DNA of 64,000 nt from Echinostoma caproni (taxonomy: Eukaryota; Platyhelminthes; Trematoda; Plagiorchiida; Echinostomatidae), in contig UZAN01039552.1 of NCBI GenBank assembly GCA_900618425.1, forward strand, positions 17,896 through 81,895. The letters run 5' to 3'. The notes under the pieces were generated by a model. The model saw only the letters and a program-made list of their open reading frames with translations, did not search any database and had not been told where the DNA came from. Numbering within the stretch: position 1 is the first letter of the stretch; each line of letters begins with the position of its first letter. Position numbers and translations under genes: made by a program. Below, piece by piece: positions 35,601 through 48,100 of this stretch.

Positions 35601-38600
35601 GCAAACATTTGCCCGAGACTATTGTTTTGTCCCATTTAATAGCGAATATAAAACGTGCAGTGAAAGAACGTGTTTCGCAACGGAGCTGTTTTTTCCATTC
35701 ACATAAAAATGAGCTGATGCTTTGTAGTATTTTACGATTTCAGCGCTCATTTACTTCCGCTGCACACAACTAAATTCCCTTATGCATCTTGTTCACAGTC
35801 ATGTTTCACCGATCTTAGAGTTGTGAGCGTTTCTCCTTTGAAAGAACTAAAGCACGTGAGAGCAAGCTCAAATGTACGGTTTCCATTTTGGTTGAAGTTT
35901 CTAATTAGGCACGTAAAATACTAATACTCACAAAACTAGTTTAGCATATTAGAGAATTATTTTACAAATCTTTAACTTCAGATTATAAAATTGTTGTCGA
36001 AAAACGTTTTAGATAGGAATTATTAAAAATGAATTGCTCCGAAAATGAAGCACCACGTGCCCAGACATAGAGAAGGAAAACTTTTATTTTTCCTTCTGGT
36101 TGTGAAAATTCGCATGCCTGCTCGATTGTGCAAACTTGAATTACCGTCTAACTAATAAAATATTTGCTTTCATTTTTGACTTCTTAAGAAAATCTCTGTG
36201 CGTTTAGCCTAAACTGATCAAAGTATAAGTTATTTCAAAGTAGTTGTGTGAAAATGGTTAACGCATTCTCAAGAACCAACCCAATACTGTCCTCAATATT
36301 CAAAAAACTCATCAACGAGGGACCAAGGTTGTGGTGATGGGACATGTAAATATTTTCGTTTGATAAGCTTAATATTGAATAGCAATAAACAGCTGCGGTC
36401 TGTGGAGTTACTAAAGCATGGTCGTACTCAGGATTCCGGAAATGAACAAAGCTATCACTGCAACACTGTGATTTGGAGAATTCATCGTCACTTATGGAAT
36501 TCGTTCATAGAAAACGGTGAAAATATGGCCGATGTTCGCTATTTATTCCGTAGGCGGATGCGAAAGGCCAGAAATATCTCGTGTGCAACAGGTGCAAGTA
36601 TTCTCATCGATAATGTCGTGCGTATTTTCGGGCCACAGACGGTAGGATTTCAATTTCATAACTAGAGCCACACTTGTATAAAATACATGTTCGCAAAAGG
36701 CCGAATCGGTGTTCGATGCTAACTAAATGGTTGAATAGAAGATTTAAAACACAAATCCTAAAAGTTTGATAACACAAATAGCCTTTCGTTTTCTGCATTG
36801 TTCGAGTGGATATGCCACCAGAACTGGTGATCCCCGGGCGGGTAAAGGTGAATCCAGTGTAATAAATTACAACAAACGGTTTGTAAAGATTTGGGTAATT
36901 ATTTATTGCGAATCCAAATTTTATTTGAATATCTTGTTTTCTCCCAGTTGGGAACATTCAACTGACAATCGTAGTCTCCACCTTCCTTATTAGCATACTT
37001 TCACTCTACGTGAACAGTGGCGGGACTCCAGTTTACTCACTGCTCAGTCGGGTTCACTGCAGTGCCAATTACCACTTGTATGGTCTTATATGTTCTTCGC
37101 TCCTCTTCAGATTTGCACAGAAAATCCATTCAGAATGAAATATATTCTGTTGCGTAATAATAATCGTGCTTTTTTTAATAGGAAATTTACCGATTCAAGA
37201 AAAACGGGATAAATAAACAAGGCGTGACAATGGTGATCCTGATCATGATAGAGTTGTTGATTGGGTTCGTTTATTTCCTAACTCGTGTTAAACTAATTGG
37301 AACCATGTCTGAAGTGATTGTTATTTAATCCATTATATACTGAACCGATATTACCGTTAATCTGTTTGTACCACTAAAGCCAACTAAAAATATTTAACAC
37401 AGAAACCCAACCGGTGTTTCAAAGAAGTCCTCACGTTCCTCCTCACGAAAGTGCCCGCATAACGTGTTGCCAGAAAAACAAGACGATCGCTTGTTGTGTG
37501 CAAAACAGAATCATCTTTGGCTAATTTGTATTGTCTAGTGTGTCCTGCATTAGTTCGGTAAACTTTAATGAGTAAGGTGAGGAGAATTGGATTCTGGTAG
37601 AATTTACAGTGTGAACTTACTCTATTTGAGAAACCCTGATTACAGAAACTGGCACAAATTAGGTGAATAAAACTCGGAAATAATGCGGAATTAAAATAAT
37701 CATTTTCTGTTTACGAATGTATATGCTTTACATTTGTGCATTTTCAATAAATTCACATGTGTCACCGGTAATTTATTAGGTATTTTTGATTTCCATGTAT
37801 TTTTTCGAAAACAAATAAAACCTCTGATCTGATTGGTGATTTGCTTAGAATTCATATAATTTACAGCATTATCTTGCAACATACCGAGACTTGTGATATA
37901 CTTGGTCACAGGATGCTTTCAGACTCCTATCACTCTTTTAAATCCGCGTTATCTAAATGTATATCAAGCTACTCTACTCATCCCAAGTACAGACACTGCC
38001 GAGCACGTATAACTTGTTCATAGTTTGTTATCCTGTCTACCTTTAATCTCGCCGGATAGTTTTTCAGGATTTGTTCACTGTTTTGATTTATTTCTATAAA
38101 CATAGTATATTACTACGTCAACTATAGGACAGCTGCACCGGAGTGTGCAAGAAAGCAATTGCTTGACTTTACTTCACCTAATGATTAGATGTTTTTATTC
38201 GGTTTCTCTATGAATAAAACAACATTTGTTACTTCAATTAGCCATTCCTTTTTTGTCGTTCCACTATGTAATACTCATTTTAGGACCAAACCTTACATTT
38301 TTATGACCGTTTATTGGAGCAATGATAACTAAGTGGTGAAAATAAAATAAGCTGTTAGAGGTTTGTCAAAATTAGAAGTGTTAATGCTTGAACAAAACAT
38401 TTGACTCAATGTTTAACCCATGGGTCATTGGAGAAAAACGAACGCACACAATTAGCTAAAATCTATGAAGTATGTTTGCGTTGTTGAAAAATATAAGTAG
38501 AAGCGCAAGCACACGTTTTGCAAAACTTGAAATCTGAGGCATATTCCTTCACATAATGAATCTATCATTAACCTTTCGTGTCCACGTTCTACATACAACC

Positions 38601-40259
38601 GCATACAGCAATATGTAAATCGTTAATTTTTCACTGTCCACAAGTATATTTTTTGAAAACGGAGTCGCGTTTCTCCAAAATATTTGCGAACCTCTTTGTG
38701 AGTCGGAAACTGTTTGAAACAGCACTTTCCATCAGATATTTATTCGAAGGTTGTGATACATTATGCACTGAAGTAAAACGAAGTGGGTAGAAAAAATACA
38801 AATGTTTGTGACTAAGAGGTCAAGACAAAATAAATTTATCATAATGTTAACAACAAAAGGTTTGGTTGTTTTCGTGTGTGATGCCATGGTTCTGTTGGAG
38901 TACTGAATTTCGTAAGCATTTGCAGTTTTGTGGACAAATTGACCAGTCGAAGGGAGCTAATTTTGATAACGTGATGGAGTAATACTCGGGGTGGAGTCGG
39001 ATAAACACACAAGGAAATGTTTGTGTTTCGAGAATTCAGTGGTAAGGACACGCCTATCATATACACTTTACCGTTGATTTGATTATTAATGTTTCCAAGC
39101 CCTTCGCCAAAGCCATTGATTGCAATCGGATGGAGATGGTGTCAACAGTTCAGTGGGTCTAATGATTCAGAAAAGGTTTTATACACTATGTCAATATTAT
39201 ACCGCGTCAAATTAAGAATACGTTAACTAAAACCACTCACCGAAAGTATAGAATATATCGGTCACTACCGTATACGTCTTTAGAGTCAGTTCTTTAACCA
39301 ATCTTTTAGATAGGATAACTTTTCAATGTGTTTAACTGCGTGTTTCCGGCATCAGATTATACCACTGCATGTAATAATACAAAGTTTGTCTCAGATAAAA
39401 TATAAATAAATTACCCAAACTTTACGAGAATTAAATTTCACTGATCTATATACAGCTATCTCTTGGGAAAAATTGAAACAAACCGGACTTATCATTACAT
39501 TAGTTGGCTGATTATTAATTAGCTTTTGAATTTAGCCCAAAGCTTTTGGTTTGTTCTAGATCTATTCCTTAAACCTCCTGGAAACAACTAACAATTATTA
39601 GTTGTATACCCATACGAATGTTTGTGCTGAGTCGAGGATAGACCAACAAAGCAGTGTTTAACTTGTTCATGATTAAAATTAGTGTTTCGTTTTGTTTGCT
39701 ATATGTGCAAATATGCTAGTTGATGCCTTATAGCTCATATGAATGTATGCATTTGGAGACGTTTTCACAAGCAAGAGGTGACTGAAATCTGAACGCAACT
39801 CGCTGAGGCTGTTTGTTGTAAAGTTTTGTATCGGCTTGCAATAATGCGAACGAAATACTTTTGACTGGTTTACGACTTCACCCCATCTGATGCCGGTATT
39901 TCGTACCATGAACGCAGTTTCCGCCCGACTTCATAACACCTGAGTTGGGTCTTCACGAAGATACTATTTTTATCAAAGTGGGTATTGCAGAGTATATTAT
40001 TCTGTTGACTATGAAAACTTTTTTCGTTACGATTCATCAACAATTGTATGTGATTTTTGAAGCAATTGCCTATGTAGCAATATGTAGAAAATGAACGTCT
40101 ATTTTGGAAAGCAGTCTTGATTCCAAATTAAAATAACTGTTATCAAACGGAACTACATAAGTCACGCCACCGTTGCATTAGAAATAATGGACAATCGTAA
40201 GCCGAGTTAACATAACTATCTCTGTTACGGCATCGGATGCTTGATGTCTCAACTTAGAG
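29662..40259. other. Long stretch without recognised genes
   Basis: About 10.6 kb in which nothing could be firmly assigned. GC-richer islands occur at about 30.06-30.19 and 33.35-33.64 kb. Open frames of some length lie at 31331-31549 and 31571-31804 (plus), 32760-33134 (minus, listed) and 36360-36665 (plus). A 10-bp hairpin is at 36071-36097. Confidence 0.4.
32760..33134 (-). CDS. Unassigned 124-codon open frame
   Basis: An uninterrupted minus-strand frame rich in basic residues with a hydrophobic patch (around YLFFPHAFIWIIM) and a tryptophan-containing segment (RRPPIWQWVYLTGG). A second minus-strand frame (33426-33136) ends directly upstream with a basic tail (KRRGRKPATAK), and the two are separated only by a stop, so they could be one broken coding unit. 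I recognise no domain. It borders the GC-rich island at 33.35-33.64 kb. A degenerate transposon or a lone exon are both possible. Confidence 0.18.
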   Translation of the reverse strand: MMVVFDRSGKKLHRINLGIVRADYLFFPHAFIWIIMAQSEMQLRPRDMKLLSNAQQSIASIDLTNKFKLRRPPIWQWVYLTGGQRVNQHMIKADLLSQFSNEFLFTCQKSKYLHRLTNWKAYDY

Positions 40260-40730
40260 GCACAAAGTGGATTTTACTGCAGCGGATAAAACTCCAATTA
40301 TTCCTTCAGCTGAGATATCTTTTCTTGAATTAAACGTTTTACGGACAAATTCGTTCTCTTCATTCATTACTTCGAAATAATTTATCAATAAATGCAAGTA
40401 AATTGTACAGCCCCTGTCGATCACCATGTTATCCAACTACGGGATGGTATTGCTATGGGTCCGTCTCTGTTGGACCAGTCAAGATAGAAGCAAAAGCGTT
40501 ATTAACAGGTACTATTTGTTTGAATAATATTGTCGCTACGCAGGCGTTATCTTTTGTGTACTTGACGAGAAAAAAATCTTGATCTTACTGAGGCAGAATT
40601 CAGCGCGGCATCCAACTCAGTGGACCTCACAACGGAACCAGTGAAGAAGAAATATTGTCTTCCGTTTTGATGCTGTCATCTGGCTAGACACTACAATTGC
40701 CCGAACACTATTCACGCTGGTCCAGACATG
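40260..40730 (+). pseudogene. Palm fragment of a Penelope-like reverse transcriptase (copy 3), broken
   Basis: The plus strand shows the palm of a Penelope-like reverse transcriptase. LRDGIAMGPSL (about 40437-40469) matches motif B (D-G-V/I-A-M-G-S-P-L-G-P); GPVKIEA follows in the next frame. RYAGVIFCVLDEKK (about 40534-40575) stands where R-Y-V-D-D-x-F is expected, with both catalytic aspartates lost. Then come LLRQNSARHPT and, after a stop, NIVFRFDAVIWLDTTIARTL (about 40650-40710), matching the N-S-A-H-P and F-L-D-V-x-I segments downstream. Weak fingers-like sequence lies from about 40260. Frameshifts and stops show it is dead. No GIY-YIG domain was found downstream. Confidence 0.65.
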
Positions 40731-41914
40731 ATAGAAGTGAAGGTAGGTCAACTTCAATTGTTGCATATGCGGTAGAGACTAGAAACTCGTCTGACATCCC
40801 TTCGGTCTTCACAACGCTATATCTCTTGTGATAAATAGGTTCTCGAATGTCTGAGACAAAACACAGAGTTATGAAAATGCTCGGTTTTGGTGATTTGTAG
40901 GAGCACCAATTCAACAGAATATAGATCAATAATGAAGTACAGAAATCGTCTTGGGATAAGTATCGCTCTACAGATTGCTAGGGTTGAGTTCATTATGAGA
41001 TCGTTAGTTTGATCCTTACTGATCACACAATTGTTGGTTCAATCATTCGACCATCAATAGATTTCGCAATACGTATAGTCTGTAGGCGGTGGGTCAAATG
41101 TGATCGACCACATAGGCTGCTAGCATGAAGGTGGAACTGTGCGCCTAACGAAAATTAATTAAAGCGCTCAAAATATTCTGGTTTAAGGAAGATTAATCCT
41201 TTGTATACAAAAAAATGACGGACGCTAGTCAATTTTGAATGCGTAATTCAGGTATCACAACAGTCTGGTGTGGTTTGGAACTCGCCGTCACACATAAATT
41301 ACCTGTCTCGTCTTTAAAATTAAATTGACTGAACTTTGTTCCATCCGAAGCTGCTTTTCCAGGCTATATGAATGAAATAAACCAAAACATGATTGCACCG
41401 AATGTGTGTTCTTGAACTCACTGTTTTTCATGCGTAGATTATCTTTGCCTCGAAAGAAATGGGCAAACCTATACATGACGAGGAACGAAGATCTGAGGGC
41501 CAGGTCATTATCTTAGTCCTCGTCTTCTAATGAAATGGGATGTTCTTTAGTAGAGCAGAAATTCTCTGGTGTACTTGAGCTTATATAGGAACGTCAAATC
41601 ACATCTAAATTCAGCAGAAAAGCCAAAAGAAATGAAAGAAATATTTCCGGTCCGGGTATGACGTTGAACTGTAGCACGATTTGAACCTCAGTACGTTTTA
41701 CGATCTTTTCAAAATCTATTATGGAGTGGGACTCTCTAAAATGAACTTAAGAACCTCACCAAATGGCATATGTCATGATGCAATATAAATTTATCAGTTT
41801 CACTTGAAGTTAGACTGATCATAAATTTAGCCACATTTAGTGTGGGTCATCATAAGGGCGACCCGGAGGTTGAGACTTCAACTCCACAGACAGTCACTTA
41901 TCTGACCCAAATGT
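40731..41914. other. Non-coding stretch, possibly continuing the Penelope-like remnant
   Basis: Sequence to about 41.0 kb may be the eroded tail of the adjacent reverse-transcriptase fragment, but no block aligns convincingly. Nothing else was recognised. Confidence 0.3.
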
Positions 41915-41932
41915 TTGTACATATCTCCCCAG

Positions 41933-42169
41933 GTGCACATCGATTCGCATCCTCTTGGAAGATGTTTGTGCGAGTGTGCAGTAGATGGAATGAAAGTCAA
42001 AGGATACGTTTGTGATATGAAGAGTTATACAAATGGTACACAACGATGCAAGGAAAGAAAAATGTTGATGTTAAAAAGATGCAAAGTAGAGAGATCGTGG
42101 ACTGGAAAGTTTACTCATGTCACGCTTTATTGTAGTTCTGTCGTGATGACCTCAAACACATTCCGTTAA
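41933..42169 (+). CDS. Candidate exon for a cysteine-rich protein, unassigned
   Basis: A textbook splice acceptor (ATATCTCCCCAG, ending at 41932) precedes a plus-strand frame open for about 78 codons to a TAA at 42169. The peptide is cysteine- and lysine-rich: GRCLCECAVDGMKVKGYVC near the start, then TNGTQRCKERK and KRCKVERSW, with a last cysteine in TLYC. The Cys spacing C-x-C-x-C ... C ... C ... C ... C suggests a disulphide-bonded secreted domain, but I cannot name the family. N-T-x-type glycosylation sites and a possible downstream donor (GTGATG, about 42142) are weak support. No neighbouring exon was found. It may be a terminal exon or a chance frame. Confidence 0.28.
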   Translation: MHIDSHPLGRCLCECAVDGMKVKGYVCDMKSYTNGTQRCKERKMLMLKRCKVERSWTGKFTHVTLYCSSVVMTSNTFR

Positions 42170-45100
42170 ATGTGTCCGCCTCGGTCGATTACACAATCCA
42201 ATGGCTTTGGATGTACTTTTGCTTTAAACTATGTTGTAAACCGTTATTGGCATTTATGACTTCTCTGTTATGTTATGACGCTCATTACGCCTAAGAAAAT
42301 TTGAGTTTGATTTCATTAAATGCTAGAGGATTATGTTGAATCAGAATGCTTCTATCAGTGGAACCGTAAAGCAGCATAATATTCAACTTTCATTGTGACA
42401 GAACCTAGATGGCACGAAATTAGGCGCTTCGGTACTGCGTTCATGAAAACGTGCTGTTGATTTTGGAGATTCTATTCAGACGAACCTTTTTGGGAGTGAC
42501 TAGTAAATTTTACAATCTTCTATTATGGCTGAAATTGTATACCACCAGTTAAACACAATTATTTTTTACTTGGATCCGTTTATTTCATTTTATTCCTCAA
42601 AACCTTGTATACACAATGAACAACGAGAGAATTGTTATCATTAATTATTGAAATTCGATTCTATATCATGGTTACAGGCATTATTCAACAACTGAATTTT
42701 TCAAGCTTTACCAATTCCATTCCCTTTGAGATACAATTTTTGGCAACATGTGTGGGGCCAGCGTGAGTGAAGGTGAAAGAAAAGTTCAATTTGGGCTGCC
42801 ATTTAAAGAAATATGTAATATGTATTTGAAAACCTTTACCAAAACGTTGGAAGAAGTTTTACATTGATTCCAGATAAAACTCTTATAATAAACGTGTCGT
42901 TACAATTGATAATTCGGCTGTGGTATCATAGGCAAACAAAGAGAATCGGATATGGGTTGATAAGAAAACAGGTTGTAAACTCCTTTAAATTTGTAGCTAT
43001 CTTTTCTCGTCATTTTGATACACGTATTAAAAGCTAACTATTAGTGGTATGGTTTTAGAGCCATAAATTTCTACCCTTAGCTACCATTTTTTCTTTGCTG
43101 TTTCGTAATCTATTTATGACAACGCTATGATGATATTTGTTTTCGCCTTTTTCCCTTTAATGCAAGAATAATTATTGCTTTTTAGCCAATCAGTCTGAGG
43201 AAGATAACAGCTTTTGACAAAATGCTTCCGCCAAGTCTCTTTCTCTGTTGTCACTAATGTGCGATTTCACCCTTGCTTGGCAGTGCTCTGTGGCAAATGC
43301 TTTTGAACAGCCCAAATCATTGGATTGAAAAATAGTCGTAAAATTTGTCCGAAAACAGATCCGGATACATCGATCATATACATACGCGTTTGGTCGGTGC
43401 ACATGTTGAGAATATCTCATACGAATGTTTACCAGATGGTTAGGTGAATTGTGAACTCTGGTCTGTTTGTGCAGAGCAAAAAGGTGATGGGCACAAATGT
43501 TTATTCAGATTCAGATGCAGAAGAACTTCTGGGATAACATTTTATTTTTCAATGAACCGGACCAAAAACGCGGAATTTTCCAGGTTAATACCAGTTACCA
43601 AAATGACATTTTTGTGATCTATGTTCAGTGTAACGGAGTGATTACAAGGAACAGCAATCGACATGTAGGTCTGTTTCTTTAACAGGATGTTCGATCCCCT
43701 TTACGAAGCTGACCTGATTATCATTATGTTTGCTGCACAGAAAAACGTGTGCTGCACAAATGTTGTCTTGTTGCACGAGAGGTATTGTTCATACAGTAAC
43801 TGATCCGAATCAAAGAATTAGCGCCAATCAGGACAATAAGTTTTATTGCTAAAAATTGCTCCTAAAAGTAGATGGTAATTCATTTGCAATTGACAGCCAC
43901 AGGCTTATTACTTAATTTTCTTTACTGTTTTATCACTTGTTGCTGAGTCCGCAATGTTCGTTTGTTGTGTGGATAATCTTCTCATTCGGCAAAAGCTATA
44001 CGGGACTTTGCTGTCCTGTTTTCAAAAAGAGGGAACCGTGTTGTGTGGAACGGCGAGGTACTTTTTGGCATCATTTAGTTGCTGAATGCAACATACTGTA
44101 ATGTGATTATGACAACGGTATGAGTGAAATGCTGGTTTCACAAGATATCAACTGAAACACGGCGGTACATCGTCTGTGGGGGAAATTTTGAAACAGAAAC
44201 AAAGACCAAACAGATGACTGGTTTAAGGCTTCAGTTTTCTACCAAAATTGCTGATTTCATCTTAACATATCAAACCATTTCGGATAAAGGTGCCCATGTT
44301 ATTCTTTTCATTTCCATGGCAAAACCTAAAACAGCCTGAGACAACTAAATTTAAAAGGTTTCAAAAACCACTAATAATAATTAAACTTTCCTTCATGAGA
44401 CAAGAGTAGCGATGAAACCTAGTGGTAAAGTGCATGAAAATAATTTTCCGGCGGTTCTTTGCATATATCTAATTTATTTCGAATGATTTCAACGTCGTCT
44501 CCGAAAGTGAAGAAAATAACTAATCAAACTGACACAAGAACTAACAAAATCGACGTCAATGACTTAACGATTGTTTTAGAAATAAACCAAATAGCATATT
44601 CTCTGAAACTTTGTGCAATAATCCGAATACGACAAACGTTTTCAGTTTTTATTCATGAATAATTAATTAGATTCGTTAGTTTTGAGTTTCGTCAAATTTA
44701 GCAATCTGCGCAAACGGAAAGATGCGCGTTTGAGTTACGAATGAATTTAGTAATTTTACATCACAATAGCTCAATCGTATTTGTTTTCACAGAGATAAAA
44801 ATATGGCTTTATTCCCCAGACTATGTTTCCGAGTGTTTTTCCTCATTCTTGGGGGGGGGGGGTAAGGGGATAAGGTCTGCGCTTTGTACCCACTCCTGAT
44901 TAAACTGATAAGATTAATTTCTAATGTATGCAATCGTGACTAAATACCATGGGCCAACAAAATGTCCGAAAACGGTAAAGAGGAGCATTGGTGAATCTCT
45001 AGGCAACTAGTCAAAAACAACTGAAGATTGGTGCAAAACAACATTGCATTTTCATGAAAAAATGCTTTTCAATTTCGCTTTCTACTAATGCCGATTCGCT

Positions 45101-48100
45101 TCAACTGAGAACACACATTTGTTGATTTCGAATTATCATCTCCTCAGTTTCATCTTCATTCACAAACGTCGGCCTGTGCAACGACCAAAGCGATCAGGGA
45201 ACAGAGTTCCTATTGGAATACTTCAATCGTCCATATTCATCGACATATTCGGAAAGTAACCTATAAAACCATTAGCATGAATAGGTTATCCGTTATCACT
45301 GAGGCATTCAGCTCATACCACAGCCGACCTCATTCACATGTTAACACGATCAATAAATGCTTGTGAATCTAAAACACTTGTACTCATGATTACGCATAGT
45401 GAAATGTCACTAGATACGAATATTGGCGTGAGCAAATTATATTTCCACAACAGCCCCGATGCTCCTTTTGTGAACGAATGAGTGACGGGATATGTTTTAA
45501 ATGGAATACAATCGCACAAACAAAGCTGGCTAACATTATGCTCTCCGATGTGATATTTGATAAAGTTAGATTTGGGGAAAATAAGAAGCTCAGTTCAACT
45601 CTACGTGACTTTCATCTATAGAATGTCAAAAAGACAACGAATCAACTATATGTATACGAATCAATGAGAAAAGGTTTGTGGCTCTAACAATTTTTTCTAC
45701 TTCAAATCAAGAACTTTCATCACATTAAGCTCGCTTTTGCCCATTAAAACGAAATAAAAGTTGTCTATCCAAAGTGTATCTTTTCGTAAAATATACAAAA
45801 CGGTTTCAGTTACGGATTGAATGAGCCAAATTTGTCATGAAATTTTCCGGGCAAGATAAACTCAACTTTATTTTCACCCACAAAATACTTCCATCTACAT
45901 ATTGATTACATTTGACCACAAGAGGTAGTTTAAGATCATGCAGCTAAGTGAGATGTAATATTCAGTACTCAGTTAACCTTTCGGTCTAGCAAACAGTATC
46001 TTCAAATGCAACAAAACTATCATACAGCCCAAAATCGCAAAACCGCTTTAGAACAATTTTAAGTGAGAATTTTCAACAATAAAGACACGTTTTATGAGAA
46101 ATGATTGGGTCGTCGCGCCCAAATACCTGGATTTATCGCAAAATTTATGATTGATGCATTTCAGTACCTAGTTTCAAAATTTTGGAAGTACAACATTTGA
46201 GGGAATATGCCTGAGATTAAAATTTCATCATATGGTGAATGTTTTCTGCCTTAGTATCAATACTAATATATTAACCGTGGAGTTTCAGGTCACCTCAAAA
46301 ATGAATTTGACGTGAACCAATGGCGCTGTGACGCAATGGATACTGTAGAATTCAAAACCATTCCTACTATTTTTTTGTTATCTGCAATTATTCTTTGCTG
46401 TTGCAACTCCGGTCAACTTTATTAACTTCATTGTTGTAAACATTCCCGTTTATCGGATGAACGTTGACGGTCCCGGTTAAATGTCGGTGCTATCCGTGAT
46501 AAGATTTGAGTCTTCGAAGGGAATGCAAGTTGTATCTTATTCATTAGTCTCGATCTAAACCAAGGTGTACAAACACGGTTCCAATTTTTGATGAGCAAAA
46601 TTCACGAATGGACTGTATCAACGGTTTACGCTGCGGCATGGTTCGCAACGGTTTTAGTGGAGACCAATGCCCCTTACTTTGTTTTGGCATGCTAATGCGT
46701 TTGTTTAAGTAGCCCTTGTCTGCAATCGGTGCAAAACAAATGCTCATAATGACTCATCAAACCGCACATTCATCGGCATCTTGAGGCAGTTACGTTTATT
46801 TCGATAACATTTGAGCTATTGCAATTTAGCTCACTTTGTTTGTTTTATTAAACCTGAGAGGTTTCTGCTGTGTACAGAACATTTGATTTCAATATGACAT
46901 GTATTACATTTTTTTCGGGTTTTGCTCCATGTTTTATTTGTCCCCTTCCGGAACAGGAAAACAATCTGAGTTATCCTGACCCTGGGTAGGCTGATCGAGA
47001 AGGAGCCTATTACATGTACTAGAAAGTGATATTCGGGTTAAGATTGTTCAATTATACTGTCGTAAACTTCCACGTCGCACACAGTGATACAGCAAGCTCA
47101 GTTATTTCTTCGGCATCGGTCAGACAGTTTTACAGAACATTTGAGGTTTTCTTTGAAAGAAAAATAATTACAACCATGGTTGACGGCATCCATGAAAGTG
47201 TTGCCTTCCTAAAAATTTCAACATTACAGAATTGAGACAAGAAACCCATCTTATCAACACTACATTGCATATTGTTTACGTCAGCAAGTGAAAGATAATC
47301 AGTGATGTCTGGAGTTCTTTCCGGATAGGTTCGCGTTTATCTTCAGGTTTCAAAATTAACATTAGGCGATATCGACAATCGTCTATCCTACCGAAAGAAT
47401 ACGGCTATGTGATGCAACCCGGTTACTTTATTTTCAGTACCAGATGAAGGTTATGAAGTATAATATTGGGGTTGAGTGATCTGTTGGTATTTACTTACAG
47501 TATATGCAATCACAGTTAAATATGTAATTCTACTGTACTTAACCCGAGGAATTCTATGGATACCAAATCCTGTTGTATTTTTAAGCAATAAAAAAACATA
47601 TGTGAAAAGTTTACCATCATTTTGCGTAACTCACATTATATAATTTAGGTTAGTTGAAGTTAAAACTCGGAGTCCGATGATTTTCAGTTAACTTTTGCCA
47701 AACTGGACCTCTTTTTTAGCTGACAAGCAGGCCCCAAATAGGATTTCAAGCGTTTATTGAAATATTTAAAAGTGTCATGCAAAATTTACCAAGATTGATT
47801 TATTATATTCCCCCAGCGCAATAGTTATATATGTTGGTTTATGCTGTAAACAAGTGCTTCAATTTTTTTTGTCAAAATGTGATTCCATAAGAATCGGATA
47901 AAAGAGTATGTTCTGCAAGCGAGTTGTATTTACAAAGTAACGGCTTGCAAATATCTCTACAGAACATTTTAAAAAATAGAATAAAGAAATTGTTGAAGCG
48001 TAAAATTCAAAAACTTCAATTTGCGCTTATACCTATTCAATGAAGGACTGTTAATTTTACCTCTAGACTGTGAGTCAAAATTTGTTTCCCGTTTTTCAGT

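Noticed and set aside
41830..41890. tRNA-like or SINE-like piece (GGTTGAGACTTCAACTCC)
   Set aside because: The B-box match is poor and no alignment to the other SINE copies could be made.
46600..46690. EGF-like cysteine pattern on the plus strand (CINGLRC ... GFSGDQC)
   Set aside because: The central C-x-C pair is missing, the frame stops shortly after, and an open frame lies antisense. Probably chance.
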